From: an uncultured Clostridia bacterium
Lineage (GTDB): Bacteria; Bacillota; Clostridia; Oscillospirales; Acutalibacteraceae
Direction: 5' to 3'
DNA length: 64,000 nucleotides
Assembly: GCA_946184295.1 (NCBI GenBank)
Contig: CAMHEZ010000004.1
Coordinates: forward strand, 1-64,000
Shown here: positions 42,091 through 51,313 of the stretch, piece after piece
Layout of the letters: each line of letters starts with the position of its first letter
Numbering within the stretch: the first letter of the stretch is position 1
The notes under the pieces: model-generated
Database searches by the model: none
What the model was told of the DNA's origin: nothing
Seen by the model: only the letters and a program-made list of their open reading frames with translations
Position numbers and translations under genes: made by a program

Positions 42091-44496
42091 ATGAAATACG
42101 ATTTTCAGGCCATTGAGAAAAAATGGCAGCAGAGATGGGAGGATGCCGATTGTTTCCACGCGGAAATCGACCACTCCAAGCCCAAGTTTTACGCGCTGGT
42201 AGAATTTCCCTATCCGTCGGGCGCGGGTCTGCACGTCGGACACCCCCGCTCTTATACGGCACTGGACATTGTCGCCAGAAAGCGCCGTCTGGAAGGCTAC
42301 AACGTACTCTATCCGATGGGCTGGGATGCGTTCGGTCTGCCGACTGAGAACTTCGCCATCAAGAACCACATTCACCCCGCCATCGTCACCAAGAAGAATG
42401 TGGACCGTTTCCGCAGCCAGCTCAAGAGCCTCGGTCTGTCCTTTGACTGGAAGCGTGAAGTGAACACCACCGACCCGTCCTACTACAAGTGGACACAGTG
42501 GATTTTCCTCCAGCTCTTCAAGAAGGGGCTGGCTTACAAGAAGGAAATGTCGGTCAACTGGTGTACCGGCTGTAAGTGCGTGCTGGCCAATGAAGAGGTT
42601 GTTGGCGGCGTGTGTGAACGCTGCGGCAGCGAGGTTGTCCACAAGGTCAAGAGCCAGTGGATGCTCGCGATTACCAAGTATGCTCAGCGCCTGATTGACG
42701 ACATTGACGAGCTGGACTACATTGACCGCGTCAAGGTGCAGCAGAAAAACTGGATTGGCCGTTCGACCGGCGCCGAGGTGGATTTCACCACGACGCTCGG
42801 CGATACTCTCACCGTCTATACTACCCGTTGCGATACCCTCTTTGGCGCGACCTACATGGTCATTTCGCCCGAACACCCGCTGATTGAGAAATGGGCTGAC
42901 AAGCTTGCCAACATCGACGAGGTACGCGCCTATCAGCTCGCCGCCTCCAAGAAGTCCGACTTTGAGCGCACCGAAGTGGCCAAGGAGAAAACCGGCGTCA
43001 AGCTCAACGGCGTGAAAGCCGTCAACCCGGTCAACAATACCGAGATTCCGATTTTCATTTCCGACTATGTACTGGTGTCCTACGGTACCGGTGCGATCAT
43101 GGCGGTGCCCGCTCATGATACCCGCGACTGGGAATTTGCCAAGAAATTCGATCTGCCGATTATCGAGGTTGTCAAGGGCGGCGAAGACGTGCAGAAGGAA
43201 GCCTTTACCGACTGCGCCACCGGCATTCTCACCAACTCCGGTTTCCTCGACGGTCTGAGCGTGGAGGACGCAAAGGAAAAGATGATTGCCTTCCTCACGG
43301 AGAAGGGCATCGGTCATGCCAAGGTCAATTACAAGCTGCGCGACTGGGTCTTCTCCCGCCAGAGATATTGGGGTGAACCCATTCCGATCGTGCATTGTGA
43401 GAAGTGTGGCCCCGTCGCGCTCCCCGAAGATCAGCTCCCGCTGCTCCTGCCCGATGTGGAATCCTATGAGCCGACCGACAACGGCGAATCCCCGCTGGCT
43501 GCAATGACCGACTGGGTCAACACCACCTGTCCCTGCTGCGGCGGCCCTGCCAAGCGCGAAACCGACACCATGCCCCAGTGGGCCGGTTCGTCTTGGTACT
43601 TCCTGCGCTACACCGACCCGCACAATGACAAGGAACTCGCTTCCAAGGAAGCGCTCGAATACTGGACGCCGGTTGACTGGTACAACGGCGGTATGGAACA
43701 CACCACGCTGCATCTGCTCTACAGCCGCTTCTGGCATAAGTTCCTCTATGATATCGGCGCGGTGCCCACCAAGGAGCCTTACGCCAAGAGAACCAGCCAC
43801 GGCATGATTCTCGGCGAAGGCAACGTCAAGATGAGCAAGTCGCTCGGCAATGTCATCAACCCCGATGAAATCGTCGAGACCTACGGCGCGGATACGATGC
43901 GTCTGTACGAGATGTTCATGGGCGATTTTGAGAAGGCCGCTCCGTGGTCTTCCAGCTCCATCAAGGGCTGCAAGCGCTTCCTCGACAGAACCTTCAACCT
44001 CCAGGAGAAGGTGATCGACGGCGGTATTCGCCCCGCATTTGAGGGCACTGTCCACAAGACCATCAAGAAGGTCACGGAGGACATCGAAACCCTGAAATTC
44101 AACACCGCCATCGCCCAGCTCATGACATGGCTCAACGATATTGAGAAGTGCGGCTCCATCACCAAGGAAGAGTACAAAATCTTCCTCATGCTGCTCGATC
44201 CGTTTGCGCCCCACATCTGCGAGGAAATCTGGGAAGCGCAGGGCTTTGGCGATATGATCGTCTATCAGCCGTGGCCAAAGTACGACGAAGCCAAGTGCGT
44301 GGACGAAACGGTCGAAATCGCCGTGCAGATTACCGGCAAGGTGCGCGCGCGTATTCATATCCCCGCCAACGCCACGCAGGAACAGGCCATTGCCGCTGCC
44401 AAGGCGGACGCGACGATTGCTTCCCTGCTCGACGGGAAAAATATCGTGAAAGAAATCTATGTTCCCGGCAGACTGGTCAATATTGTGGCGAAATAA
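42091..44496 (+). CDS. leuS: Leucyl-tRNA synthetase
   Basis: This class I synthetase charges tRNA-Leu. The 801-residue protein has the ATP-binding HVGH (48-51) and KMSKSLGN motifs and a CP1 editing domain (about 220-410, with threonine-rich [17 protein letters not shown]). Zinc-binding-like cysteine pairs are also present (CTGCKCV with CERCG). The ATG at 42091 fits the family start [13 protein letters not shown] and has AGAAGG upstream. The ORF track start at 41887 lies in repeat E and the promoter. The codons resemble those of highly expressed genes. Confidence 0.97.
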   Translation: MKYDFQAIEKKWQQRWEDADCFHAEIDHSKPKFYALVEFPYPSGAGLHVGHPRSYTALDIVARKRRLEGYNVLYPMGWDAFGLPTENFAIKNHIHPAIVTKKNVDRFRSQLKSLGLSFDWKREVNTTDPSYYKWTQWIFLQLFKKGLAYKKEMSVNWCTGCKCVLANEEVVGGVCERCGSEVVHKVKSQWMLAITKYAQRLIDDIDELDYIDRVKVQQKNWIGRSTGAEVDFTTTLGDTLTVYTTRCDTLFGATYMVISPEHPLIEKWADKLANIDEVRAYQLAASKKSDFERTEVAKEKTGVKLNGVKAVNPVNNTEIPIFISDYVLVSYGTGAIMAVPAHDTRDWEFAKKFDLPIIEVVKGGEDVQKEAFTDCATGILTNSGFLDGLSVEDAKEKMIAFLTEKGIGHAKVNYKLRDWVFSRQRYWGEPIPIVHCEKCGPVALPEDQLPLLLPDVESYEPTDNGESPLAAMTDWVNTTCPCCGGPAKRETDTMPQWAGSSWYFLRYTDPHNDKELASKEALEYWTPVDWYNGGMEHTTLHLLYSRFWHKFLYDIGAVPTKEPYAKRTSHGMILGEGNVKMSKSLGNVINPDEIVETYGADTMRLYEMFMGDFEKAAPWSSSSIKGCKRFLDRTFNLQEKVIDGGIRPAFEGTVHKTIKKVTEDIETLKFNTAIAQLMTWLNDIEKCGSITKEEYKIFLMLLDPFAPHICEEIWEAQGFGDMIVYQPWPKYDEAKCVDETVEIAVQITGKVRARIHIPANATQEQAIAAAKADATIASLLDGKNIVKEIYVPGRLVNIVAK

Positions 44497-44512
44497 TCGG
44501 GTAATAACACGG

Positions 44513-44538
44513 TATTTTTGCCAATATTGCAAAAAATA
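44513..44538. terminator. Weak AT-rich terminator-like hairpin after leuS
   Basis: TATTTTTGC pairs with GCAAAAAATA around an AATATT loop; the flanking runs of T and A could act in either direction. Confidence 0.35.
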
Positions 44539-44572
44539 TACGCTGATTTTTGGATTTTTTTCATTCAAACTC

Positions 44573-44601
44573 TTGACAAGCCGCCTTTCGTGTGGTATAT
44601 T
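44573..44601 (+). promoter_or_regulatory. Promoter of rpsU
   Basis: TTGACA (44573-44578) and TATATT (44596-44601) are 17 bases apart. Confidence 0.82.
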
Positions 44602-44656
44602 TATATGGAATCACGATACAGTGGTTCCGTGACTGTGCGGAAGGAGGGGAAGTTGA

Positions 44657-44836
44657 ATGTCATCAGAAATCAAAGTAAGAGACAAGGAGTCTCTTGACAG
44701 CGCACTCAGACGCTTTAAGAAGTCTTGCGCTCGCTCGGGTATTATTCAGGAAGTCCGCAAGAGAGAAGCTTATGAGAAGCCCTCTGTACGCCGCAAGAAG
44801 AAGTCCGAAGCTGCCAGAAAGCGCAAGTATAAGTAA
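44657..44836 (+). CDS. rpsU: 30S ribosomal protein S21
   Basis: This gene is absent from the ORF track because it is 59 codons long. It encodes [20 protein letters not shown], a cysteine-containing middle ([20 protein letters not shown]) and a basic C-terminus ([15 protein letters not shown]), the usual S21 layout. S21 sits at the 3' end of 16S rRNA and helps mRNA binding. AAGGAGGGGAAG precedes the ATG, and promoter and terminator are both present, so it is monocistronic. Confidence 0.97.
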   Translation: MSSEIKVRDKESLDSALRRFKKSCARSGIIQEVRKREAYEKPSVRRKKKSEAARKRKYK

Positions 44837-44891
44837 TTTTGCTTGCGAGCTTTCAGGATATCGGATTTTCATTGCCGATTCTGAACATCAG

Positions 44892-44931
44892 GCGCAGGTA
44901 TGCTGAACGATTCGGCGTGCCTGCGCTTTTT
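44892..44931 (+). terminator. Rho-independent terminator of rpsU
   Basis: GCGCAGG pairs with CCTGCGC and is followed by TTTTT. A TTGACA lies just after, but no -10 fits before yqeG. Confidence 0.85.
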
Positions 44932-44965
44932 GTGTTGACAAAAAACGATGATATGGAGGGCGGCT

Positions 44966-45454
44966 ATGGCTTTATTCAAACCCAAAGAGCGCATCGACAA
45001 GATGATTGACCTCACGTCCGCGCATTTGCAAAGCATTGGCGTCAATACGCTGTTGCTCGACATTGACAATACGATGACGACCCATAATAATCCAGAACCC
45101 GCCGATGGCGTTGTCGAGTGGATTAACCGTATGAAGGCAGCAGGCGTGAAAATGATGGTGGTTTCCAACAACAACGGCGAACGGGTGCGCAAATTCAGCG
45201 AACTGCTGGGGCTGGAATTTGAAGGAAGCGCCAAGAAGCCGCTGCCGGTAGGGTTTCGCCGCGCTTGTCGGCGGCTGGGCGTGAAGCCGAAGCAGACCGC
45301 CGTGATCGGCGACCAGCTCTTTACCGACATGATGGGCGGCAATCTGCTGGGCGCGTATACGATTCTGACAGTGCCGTATCTGCTTGAATCCAGCGCGCCG
45401 TTTTGCTTCAAGCGGGCATTGGAGCGCGTGGTCATGACATTTTGGAGAGATTAG
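44966..45454 (+). CDS. yqeG: YqeG family HAD IIIA-type phosphatase
   Basis: The 162-residue protein has the HAD catalytic DIDNTM motif (LLLDIDNTMTTHNN), then VVSNNNGERV (motif II) and AVIGDQLFTDMMGGN (motif IV). It fits the YqeG family, with phosphatidylglycerophosphatase-type members known. The ATG at 44966 has GGAGG upstream; the ORF track start is six codons earlier. Confidence 0.9.
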   Translation: MALFKPKERIDKMIDLTSAHLQSIGVNTLLLDIDNTMTTHNNPEPADGVVEWINRMKAAGVKMMVVSNNNGERVRKFSELLGLEFEGSAKKPLPVGFRRACRRLGVKPKQTAVIGDQLFTDMMGGNLLGAYTILTVPYLLESSAPFCFKRALERVVMTFWRD

Positions 45455-45470
45455 AGGAGGCGTTGCCATC

Positions 45471-46313
45471 ATGGGGCAAGCAAGATTTGGCCCGGCGGGG
45501 AGCTGTGAACGCTCTGTCGCGGAGAAAATCAAATCCACCGAAAAGTTGATTGCATGGATTGCGGCCAATGGACTGACCGCTTTTGAATACCAGTGCGGAC
45601 GCGGCGTGATGGTCAAGGAACCCAAGGCGCGGCTTTTTAAAGAAAAAGCGGACGCTTGCGGCGTCAAACTGTCGATTCACGCGCCGTATTTTATTTCACT
45701 GGCCTCAGTGGAAGAAGAGAAGCGGCTCAATTCCATTCAATACATTTTCCAGAGCGCGCAGGCCGCCGATTGGATGGGCGCGGACAGAATTGTGGTTCAC
45801 CCCGGCGGACTGGGCAAGAAATCCCGCGCTGACGCGACCGCGATGGCCAAGGAAACGCTGGCGCAGGCGCAGGCCTATCTCGATGACAACGGGCTGGGAC
45901 ATATTCATATCTGCCCGGAGGTCATGGGCAAAATCAATCAGCTCGGCGACCTGTCGGAAGTGCTGGACTTCTGCACGCTGGACGAGAGAATCATTCCTTG
46001 TGTGGATTTCGGACATCTCAACAGCCGTTTGCAGGGCCATATGAGTTATGCCGCTGCGCTTGACGAGATCGAAAATACGCTCGGTATCGACCGACTGCGT
46101 CATATGCACATTCATTTCAGTAAAATCGAGTACACCACAGGCGGCGAGAAGCGTCACCTGACCTTTGCCGATGACATCTACGGCCCGGATTTTGAACCGC
46201 TGATGGAGGAATTTGTCAAGCGTGACATGTCACCGACCGTCATTTGCGAATCGGCCGGCACACAGACCGACGACGCGGCGACTATGAAAGCCTATTACGA
46301 CGCACTGCGATAA
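45471..46313 (+). CDS. Endonuclease IV-like TIM-barrel protein (AP endonuclease family 2)
   Basis: The 280-residue protein has the metal-binding motifs of endonuclease IV: LSIHAPYF, IVVHPGG, ICPEVMGK, VDFGHLNS, MHIHFSK and ICESAGTQ. Endonuclease IV cuts DNA 5' of abasic sites. The motif ICPEVMGK departs from the usual LEN of Nfo, so it may be a divergent deoxyribonuclease IV-like enzyme. GGAGG precedes the ATG at a slightly long distance. Repeat copy F follows the stop codon. Confidence 0.85.
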   Translation: MGQARFGPAGSCERSVAEKIKSTEKLIAWIAANGLTAFEYQCGRGVMVKEPKARLFKEKADACGVKLSIHAPYFISLASVEEEKRLNSIQYIFQSAQAADWMGADRIVVHPGGLGKKSRADATAMAKETLAQAQAYLDDNGLGHIHICPEVMGKINQLGDLSEVLDFCTLDERIIPCVDFGHLNSRLQGHMSYAAALDEIENTLGIDRLRHMHIHFSKIEYTTGGEKRHLTFADDIYGPDFEPLMEEFVKRDMSPTVICESAGTQTDDAATMKAYYDALR

Positions 46314-46315
46314 AC

Positions 46316-46478
46316 AGAGCGGAGCAACAATGGGAGTGCAGGGGGACTGGTCCTCCTGCCGAGGTCAAGGGCGAGCAGCCCTTGCGGGAGTGTGAGGGCT
46401 GGCCCTCACAGGTCGGCGAAGCTGACCGCAGCAAAACGCGCCAAGATAACTGACAAGGTTGGGCGAATACAGAAAGAA
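46316..46478 (+). repeat. Modular hairpin repeat, copy F (forward)
   Basis: Stems are GCAGG/CCTGC, AAGGGC/GCCCTT, TGTGAGGGC/GCCCTCACA and GGTC/GACC. The tail GCAAAACGCGCCAAGATAAC and GGGCGAATACAGAAAG leads into the next gene. Confidence 0.88.
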
Positions 46479-46490
46479 GTGAAAATCACA

Positions 46491-47540
46491 ATGGCAAAAC
46501 GCAAAACTCTCCCGAAAAATTTTTCCGAAATCGTCCAAACCGGCGACGTTGACAAAATCAAAGCCGCTCTCAGTAAATGTGAGCCGAATGCCTACAGCAA
46601 CGATTACTATAAAAGTGTCGGATTGATGGACAACAATCTTCCGGACGAAGTTACCCAATGGCTTGTAACCGAATACGGCGCAGACATCAATTATGCCGGC
46701 GCTTACGGCCATACCGCGCTGAGTGAGGCGGCACAGCACAAGCCCGAGCGAATCGAACTGCTGTTGTCGCTGGGATCGGATATCAATTTCCAAAAAGAAA
46801 ATTCGCCCACGGCCCTGATTTACGCGGCGATGTATTACCGCATCGAGGGCGTGAAAAAGCTGTTAGAGAATGGGGCAGATGTACAGCTGACAAGCGGCTA
46901 TTCGCATTACAACGCCCTGGAGGAAGCGCTGTCCCGCTGCGGCAACGCCAATATTCCCGATATGGTCGAAGTCGCGAAGGTGCTGCTCGCCGCGGGAATT
47001 GCAATCACCCCGTCCATGCGGGAGAAGGTTACACGAATCGGTACGAATTTTGAATTTTACCGCGACAGCTTCAACCCCGAATACCTCGACGAAACCGATG
47101 CGGCTTTACAGGAATTGTACCAAATTTTCGATGTGCCGCCCGTGCCGCGCCTGCAAAAGTACGTCGGCAGCGCGCCGATCAGCGTGAAAGGCGAGACGTG
47201 GACAGAGCAGTACAATGAATTGTGGGATATGCTCGTTCCGGGAACGGGGGCAGCCAAATTCGTGCAGGGCGAGGTCATTCGGATTGTGGGCAGGCTGCGG
47301 CATGAAATTCTGGATAACGGCGGCATGAACTGGGACGCGGATTTCCGCGCCATGCGTAATCACCTTGCAGTGCTGATGGCGGACGGCAAGGCGGCCGACG
47401 AGACGACTCTCAGGAAAATCAAAAGCGTGTCGCCGCGCGTTGACGAAAACATTTTGGACGAAATCACCGAAGCCGCTGTGAAGTGGATTCTTGATAATCC
47501 CGATCCGATGGAACTTGGCGAGGTTCCCTACAACCGATAG
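46491..47540 (+). CDS. Ankyrin repeat protein
   Basis: The 349-residue protein has at least two clear ankyrin repeats (about 60-135): GADINYAGAYGHTALSEAAQ, LLSLGSDINFQKENSPTALI and KKLLENGADVQL. The rest is helical with no enzyme motif: residues 195-349 include ISVKGETWTEQYNELWDMLV and a Trp-rich NWDADFRAMRNHLAVL. Its role is unknown; ankyrin repeats bind proteins. The ORF track frame starts in repeat F; I use the ATG at 46491 (MAKRKTLPKNFSEIV), though its ribosome site GAAGTGA is weak. It separates the endonuclease IV-like gene from aroQ. Confidence 0.8.
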   Translation: MAKRKTLPKNFSEIVQTGDVDKIKAALSKCEPNAYSNDYYKSVGLMDNNLPDEVTQWLVTEYGADINYAGAYGHTALSEAAQHKPERIELLLSLGSDINFQKENSPTALIYAAMYYRIEGVKKLLENGADVQLTSGYSHYNALEEALSRCGNANIPDMVEVAKVLLAAGIAITPSMREKVTRIGTNFEFYRDSFNPEYLDETDAALQELYQIFDVPPVPRLQKYVGSAPISVKGETWTEQYNELWDMLVPGTGAAKFVQGEVIRIVGRLRHEILDNGGMNWDADFRAMRNHLAVLMADGKAADETTLRKIKSVSPRVDENILDEITEAAVKWILDNPDPMELGEVPYNR

Positions 47541-47574
47541 TGATAAATTTGCATAAAGGAAGCTATACATAACG

Positions 47575-48012
47575 ATGAAGAAGATTTTGATTATCAACGG
47601 TCCCAACCTCAATATGGTGGGGGTGCGTGAACCCGGCGTTTACGGTACCGAGACACTGGAAACCATCTGTGAGCGGGTAAAGGAATACGCGCAGTCGCTC
47701 GGGCTGGAGGCGGATTTTATCCAGAGCAACCACGAAGGCGTGATTCTCGATAAAATCCACACGGCAAAAGGTACTTATGCCGGCGTGGTCATCAACGCGG
47801 GCGCGTGGACACATTATAGCTATGCCCTGCGTGATGCGATTGCTGCCGTCAAGCCGCTGCCATTTGTGGAAGTGCATATGTCCAATATTCACGCGCGGGA
47901 AGAATTTCGCCATCATTCGGTGATTTCGCCCGTATGTGTCGGACAAATCTGCGGCTTCGGCTCGAACAGTTATATTTTGGGCGTGCAGGCGCTGGCTTCA
48001 CTGATCGGCTAA
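47575..48012 (+). CDS. aroQ: 3-Dehydroquinate dehydratase, type II
   Basis: AroQ performs the third step of the shikimate pathway. The 145-residue protein begins [21 protein letters not shown], then has [47 protein letters not shown] and the catalytic region up to CGFGSNSY. It lies 34 bases before the Xaa-Pro peptidase gene. Confidence 0.97.
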   Translation: MKKILIINGPNLNMVGVREPGVYGTETLETICERVKEYAQSLGLEADFIQSNHEGVILDKIHTAKGTYAGVVINAGAWTHYSYALRDAIAAVKPLPFVEVHMSNIHAREEFRHHSVISPVCVGQICGFGSNSYILGVQALASLIG

Positions 48013-48046
48013 CCGCATATTATATTTAGAAAGAGGCTTTTTGCTT

Positions 48047-49135
48047 ATGGCTAACAAATTTCAACAGAGAACGGCCGCGTTACTGGAACTGATTCCGTCA
48101 GAGTACGACGGCGCATTGATTACGTCTCAGATCAACGGGCGCTATTTTACCGGCTTCAACTGCGACAACGGCTTTTTCGTGGTCACGAGAAACGGCTGTG
48201 TCTACATTACCGATTCCCGTTACACCGAGGCCGCGCAGAATGCGATTGACTGGTGCGAGGTGACGGAGTACGCCATCGGTAAGTTTAAGGAATGCGGCGG
48301 CGCTGTGATTGACAAGCTGGGCGCCAAGACCCTTTTGGTGGAGTCAAGCCGCATGACGCTGACGCAGTTCGCAGAACTCTCCGACATCTTCGCGCCCGCT
48401 GTGCTCACCGCCGAAGGCGGTCTGGACAGTTTGATTGAATCCCTGCGCGTTCACAAGGACGAAGAGGAAATCCGCTATATGAAAGCGGCACAGGCCATTG
48501 CCGAGAAGACCTTGCAGCACGTTTACACGCTGGTGCGCGAGGGCGTGACGGAGGCGGAGCTGGCGTTTGAATTTGAGTTCTATGCCCGTCGTCTGGGGGC
48601 GGAGAAGCTCGCGTTTGACTCCATTGTCGCTTCGGGTGAAAACGGTTCCATGCCGCACGCGGTTCCCGGACAGCGCCGCATCCGCAAGGGCGATCTCATC
48701 ACCTTCGACGTGGGCTGCGTCGTGGGCGGCTACCATTCGGATATGACCCGCACCGTGGCCTACGGTCCGGTCAGCGACGAGCAGCGCCATATTTATGATG
48801 TCGTGCTGCAAGCCCAGCAGACCGCCATGGATTATCTGGTGGCGGGCGGCGACGATCTCGCAGAATGCGACGCGGCGGCGCGCGATGTCATCAAGGCGGC
48901 GGGTTACGGTCAATACTTCGGGCATTCCACCGGCCACGGCGTAGGGCTGGAAATCCATGAGTTCCCCGCCGTATCCTATAAGGGCGGCAAGATTCCCGTC
49001 GGTGCGGTGATTACCGTGGAGCCGGGTATCTACATTCCGGGCAAGTACGGTGTGAGAATTGAAAACATGATGTATAAAACAGAGGACAGCGCGATTCATC
49101 TGACCGATATGGACAGGGCGTTTTTGCAACTGTGA
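48047..49135 (+). CDS. pepP: M24 family Xaa-Pro peptidase
   Basis: The 362-residue protein has a creatinase-type N-domain and the M24 pita-bread domain. Metal ligands are D and D in TFDVGCVVGGYHSDMTRTV, H in GHSTGHGVGLEIHE, E in VEPGIY and E in IENMM. Such enzymes cleave N-terminal residues before proline. The start is the ATG at 48047 with AAAGAGG upstream; the ORF track uses a TTG two codons earlier. It precedes efp, a common Firmicutes order. Confidence 0.93.
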   Translation: MANKFQQRTAALLELIPSEYDGALITSQINGRYFTGFNCDNGFFVVTRNGCVYITDSRYTEAAQNAIDWCEVTEYAIGKFKECGGAVIDKLGAKTLLVESSRMTLTQFAELSDIFAPAVLTAEGGLDSLIESLRVHKDEEEIRYMKAAQAIAEKTLQHVYTLVREGVTEAELAFEFEFYARRLGAEKLAFDSIVASGENGSMPHAVPGQRRIRKGDLITFDVGCVVGGYHSDMTRTVAYGPVSDEQRHIYDVVLQAQQTAMDYLVAGGDDLAECDAAARDVIKAAGYGQYFGHSTGHGVGLEIHEFPAVSYKGGKIPVGAVITVEPGIYIPGKYGVRIENMMYKTEDSAIHLTDMDRAFLQL

Positions 49136-49210
49136 TATTCTTTTAACACACAATCATACGCATTTGCTCAAAAAACTAACAAAAAAATTTAAAAAATATA
49201 TAAAAATGAC

Positions 49211-49239
49211 TTGCAATTATGATGTTTTTGTATTATAAT
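49211..49239 (+). promoter_or_regulatory. Promoter of efp
   Basis: TTGCAA (49211-49216) and a perfect TATAAT (49234-49239) are 17 bases apart. Confidence 0.85.
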
Positions 49240-49276
49240 ACTAAGCGGTAAGTTATTTCATGGAGGTTAAAACTAA

Positions 49277-49834
49277 ATGATAGTAGCAGGAGATTTCAGA
49301 AACGGCGTTACGTTTGAGATGGATGGAGCCGTTTATTCTATTATCGAGTTTCAGCATGTCAAACCCGGCAAGGGTGCCGCATTCGTTCGCACGAAGCTGC
49401 GCAATGTGATTACCGGTGCCGTGACCGAAACCACGTTCAATCCGTCGGCCAAGTTCCCCACCGCTTATGTCGAGCGCAAGGATATGCAGTATCTTTACGA
49501 GGACGGCGGCTTGTATTACTTTATGGATCCCGAGACCTATGAGCAGCTCCCCATCAACGAGAGCACACTCGGCGACAGTTTCAAGTTCGTGACCGAAAAC
49601 ATGACCTGCAAGGTGCTTTCCTACAAGGGCAATGTCTTTGGCGTCGAGCCTCCCAACTTTGTCGAACTCAAGGTTACCAAGACCGATCCCGGCTTCAAGG
49701 GCGATACCGCGACCAACGCCACCAAGCCCGCAACGCTCGAGACCGGCGCGGAAATCAAGGTGCCGCTCTTTATCGAGGAAGGCGACATGATCCGTATTGA
49801 TACAAGAACGGGTCTTTATATGGAACGTGCGTAA
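49277..49834 (+). CDS. efp: Elongation factor P
   Basis: EF-P relieves ribosome stalling at polyproline. The 185-residue three-domain protein begins [17 protein letters not shown] and has the tip loop [15 protein letters not shown], whose lysine is the modification site in other bacteria, then [12 protein letters not shown] at the end. It has its own promoter and GGAGG. Confidence 0.98.
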   Translation: MIVAGDFRNGVTFEMDGAVYSIIEFQHVKPGKGAAFVRTKLRNVITGAVTETTFNPSAKFPTAYVERKDMQYLYEDGGLYYFMDPETYEQLPINESTLGDSFKFVTENMTCKVLSYKGNVFGVEPPNFVELKVTKTDPGFKGDTATNATKPATLETGAEIKVPLFIEEGDMIRIDTRTGLYMERA

Positions 49835-49897
49835 TTAGGTGATTGGATATTACTAGCATTTGGTTTTGAAAAATATTGAACAGAGAGGGAAATTGCT

Positions 49898-50311
49898 ATG
49901 AATAAGTTGGAGAAGCTTGCTTATTTGAAGGGCTTGGTAGCCGGTTTGAATCTGAACGATGACAAAAAGGATACCAAGGTTATCAGAAATCTGATGGAGC
50001 TTTTGGAAGATATCGTGCTGGATATGGAAAATCTTGAAGATGGCTTCTATGAGTTCCAGCAGCAGCTGGACGAAGTAGATGAGGATCTCGGCGCGATTGA
50101 AAAGGATCTCTATGAGGTCGATGGCAATAAGCCTGCTCCCAGCAAGCAGCAGAAAAAGAAGAAGTCTAAGAAGACCAAGGACGAACTTTATTATGAAGTC
50201 ACTTGTCCGACCTGCGGCGATACCATCTGCCTTGATGAAGAGCTCATCAATGTCGGCGAGATGGAATGCCCCAATTGCGGCGAAAAGCTGGAATTTGACT
50301 TAGACAACTAA
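49898..50311 (+). CDS. CD1247-type N-terminal domain protein with zinc ribbon
   Basis: The 137-residue protein starts with the CD1247-type helical domain (NKLEKLAYLKGLVAGLNL) seen in Clostridia, then an acidic helix, a lysine-rich linker (KQQKKKKSKK) and a C-terminal zinc ribbon (CPTCGDTI with CPNCGEKL). GAGAGG precedes the ATG. The function is unknown; the ribbon could bind nucleic acid or protein. It lies after efp. Confidence 0.88.
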   Translation: MNKLEKLAYLKGLVAGLNLNDDKKDTKVIRNLMELLEDIVLDMENLEDGFYEFQQQLDEVDEDLGAIEKDLYEVDGNKPAPSKQQKKKKSKKTKDELYYEVTCPTCGDTICLDEELINVGEMECPNCGEKLEFDLDN

Positions 50312-50504
50312 TCGGTTTCCCGATCAATTGCACATGTGTTTATCTGCGGCAGACAGCGGATTTTTCGAGTTGGGTTGTTTGATGGCTTGAGGCGGAGTTC
50401 ACGGTTGTATCAGTGTGTGTGAACGTTTCTCCTCTGTTTGTTTTTTGCAAAACCAATTGTACTGTTTTATATATGAAAACCAAATATCGCTAAGTGAAAA
50501 AAAG

Positions 50505-50542
50505 AGGAGTTTGACAACAAGGGGTTGTCATGCTCCTTTTTT
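50505..50542 (+). terminator. Rho-independent terminator in the gap before the Nudix gene
   Basis: GGAG-TTGACAAC pairs with GTTGTCA-CTCC and is followed by TTTTTT. The 328-base gap 50312-50639 otherwise holds only AT-rich sequence; I see no gene in it and no promoter that I would defend. Confidence 0.75.
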
Positions 50543-50639
50543 GATAAGTTCCTATCTTTTTATAAGGATAAATATTGTTTTATGAAAATAAATGATTGGC
50601 TGCATAACGAAAAGTGCGATGGATAGGAGGAATCAAAAA

Positions 50640-51074
50640 ATGAACGATGATGCAAAGAGCAGCATTTATGTGGCGGTCAAGGGGATTCTGATTGAGGACG
50701 GCAAGGCGCTGATCGTGCGACGCAGGGAAATCATGGAGGACGATGCGATCGGCTGGTGGGAATTTCCGGGCGGCACGATGGAATTTGGCGAGTCCACAGA
50801 GGAAACGCTGGTGCGGGAATACCGTGAGGAAACGGGACTGGATATTGTCCCCATGAAGCTGCTGTATGTCAACACCGTGCGCATGAATCCCGCTTATCAG
50901 ATTGTGGTGATTACCTATCTGTGCAGCAGAGCGGATAGGGGAGAGGTACGGCTTTCACCCGAGCATTCCGCTTATCAATGGGCCGACAGGGAAACGCTGG
51001 GGAACTATCTCGCGGCGGATATCCGGGCGTGTATTGACCGGTTTGCACTGTGGGATCTATTTGAGACGCGTTGA
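50640..51074 (+). CDS. Nudix hydrolase
   Basis: The 144-residue protein has a complete Nudix box, GGTMEFGESTEETLVREYRE followed by ETGLD, and the preceding EFPGG. The ATG at 50640 has GGAGG eight bases upstream; the ORF track start is 16 codons earlier and lacks one. It is followed closely by a small membrane protein gene and then the LuxE/LuxC-like pair. The substrate is unknown. Confidence 0.87.
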   Translation: MNDDAKSSIYVAVKGILIEDGKALIVRRREIMEDDAIGWWEFPGGTMEFGESTEETLVREYREETGLDIVPMKLLYVNTVRMNPAYQIVVITYLCSRADRGEVRLSPEHSAYQWADRETLGNYLAADIRACIDRFALWDLFETR

Positions 51075-51091
51075 GGGCTGAGGTGTGTGCG

Positions 51092-51262
51092 ATGAATATT
51101 TACATCATTTTACTGTTGGCGGTGATGGCGTTGTTGGCAGGCGTGTGCGGCGTGGCCACGCACTTTTTTCAGAATATGGGCAGTAATATCGGCAAGAATC
51201 ATATGCGTGAGCTGGGACTAGACGACAGCCAAGATGAAGAGGAAGATGATTTGAGACGATAG
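51092..51262 (+). CDS. Small single-pass membrane protein
   Basis: The 56-residue peptide has one N-terminal hydrophobic segment (MNIYIILLLAVMALLAGVCG) and a short acidic C-terminal tail (DDSQDEEEDDLRR). The ATG at 51092 has GAGGTG upstream. The frame ends 51 bases before the LuxE-like gene. No family is recognised; membrane anchoring of the neighbours is a guess. Confidence 0.6.
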   Translation: MNIYIILLLAVMALLAGVCGVATHFFQNMGSNIGKNHMRELGLDDSQDEEEDDLRR

Positions 51263-51313
51263 TGTTTTGGGAAAAGGAAAAAATATTGCTATAAAAAGGA
51301 AGATGATGAAACA

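Noticed and set aside
42070-44568. 832-codon open frame on the minus strand
   Set aside because: It is antisense to leuS over its whole length; composition reflects complementary codons.
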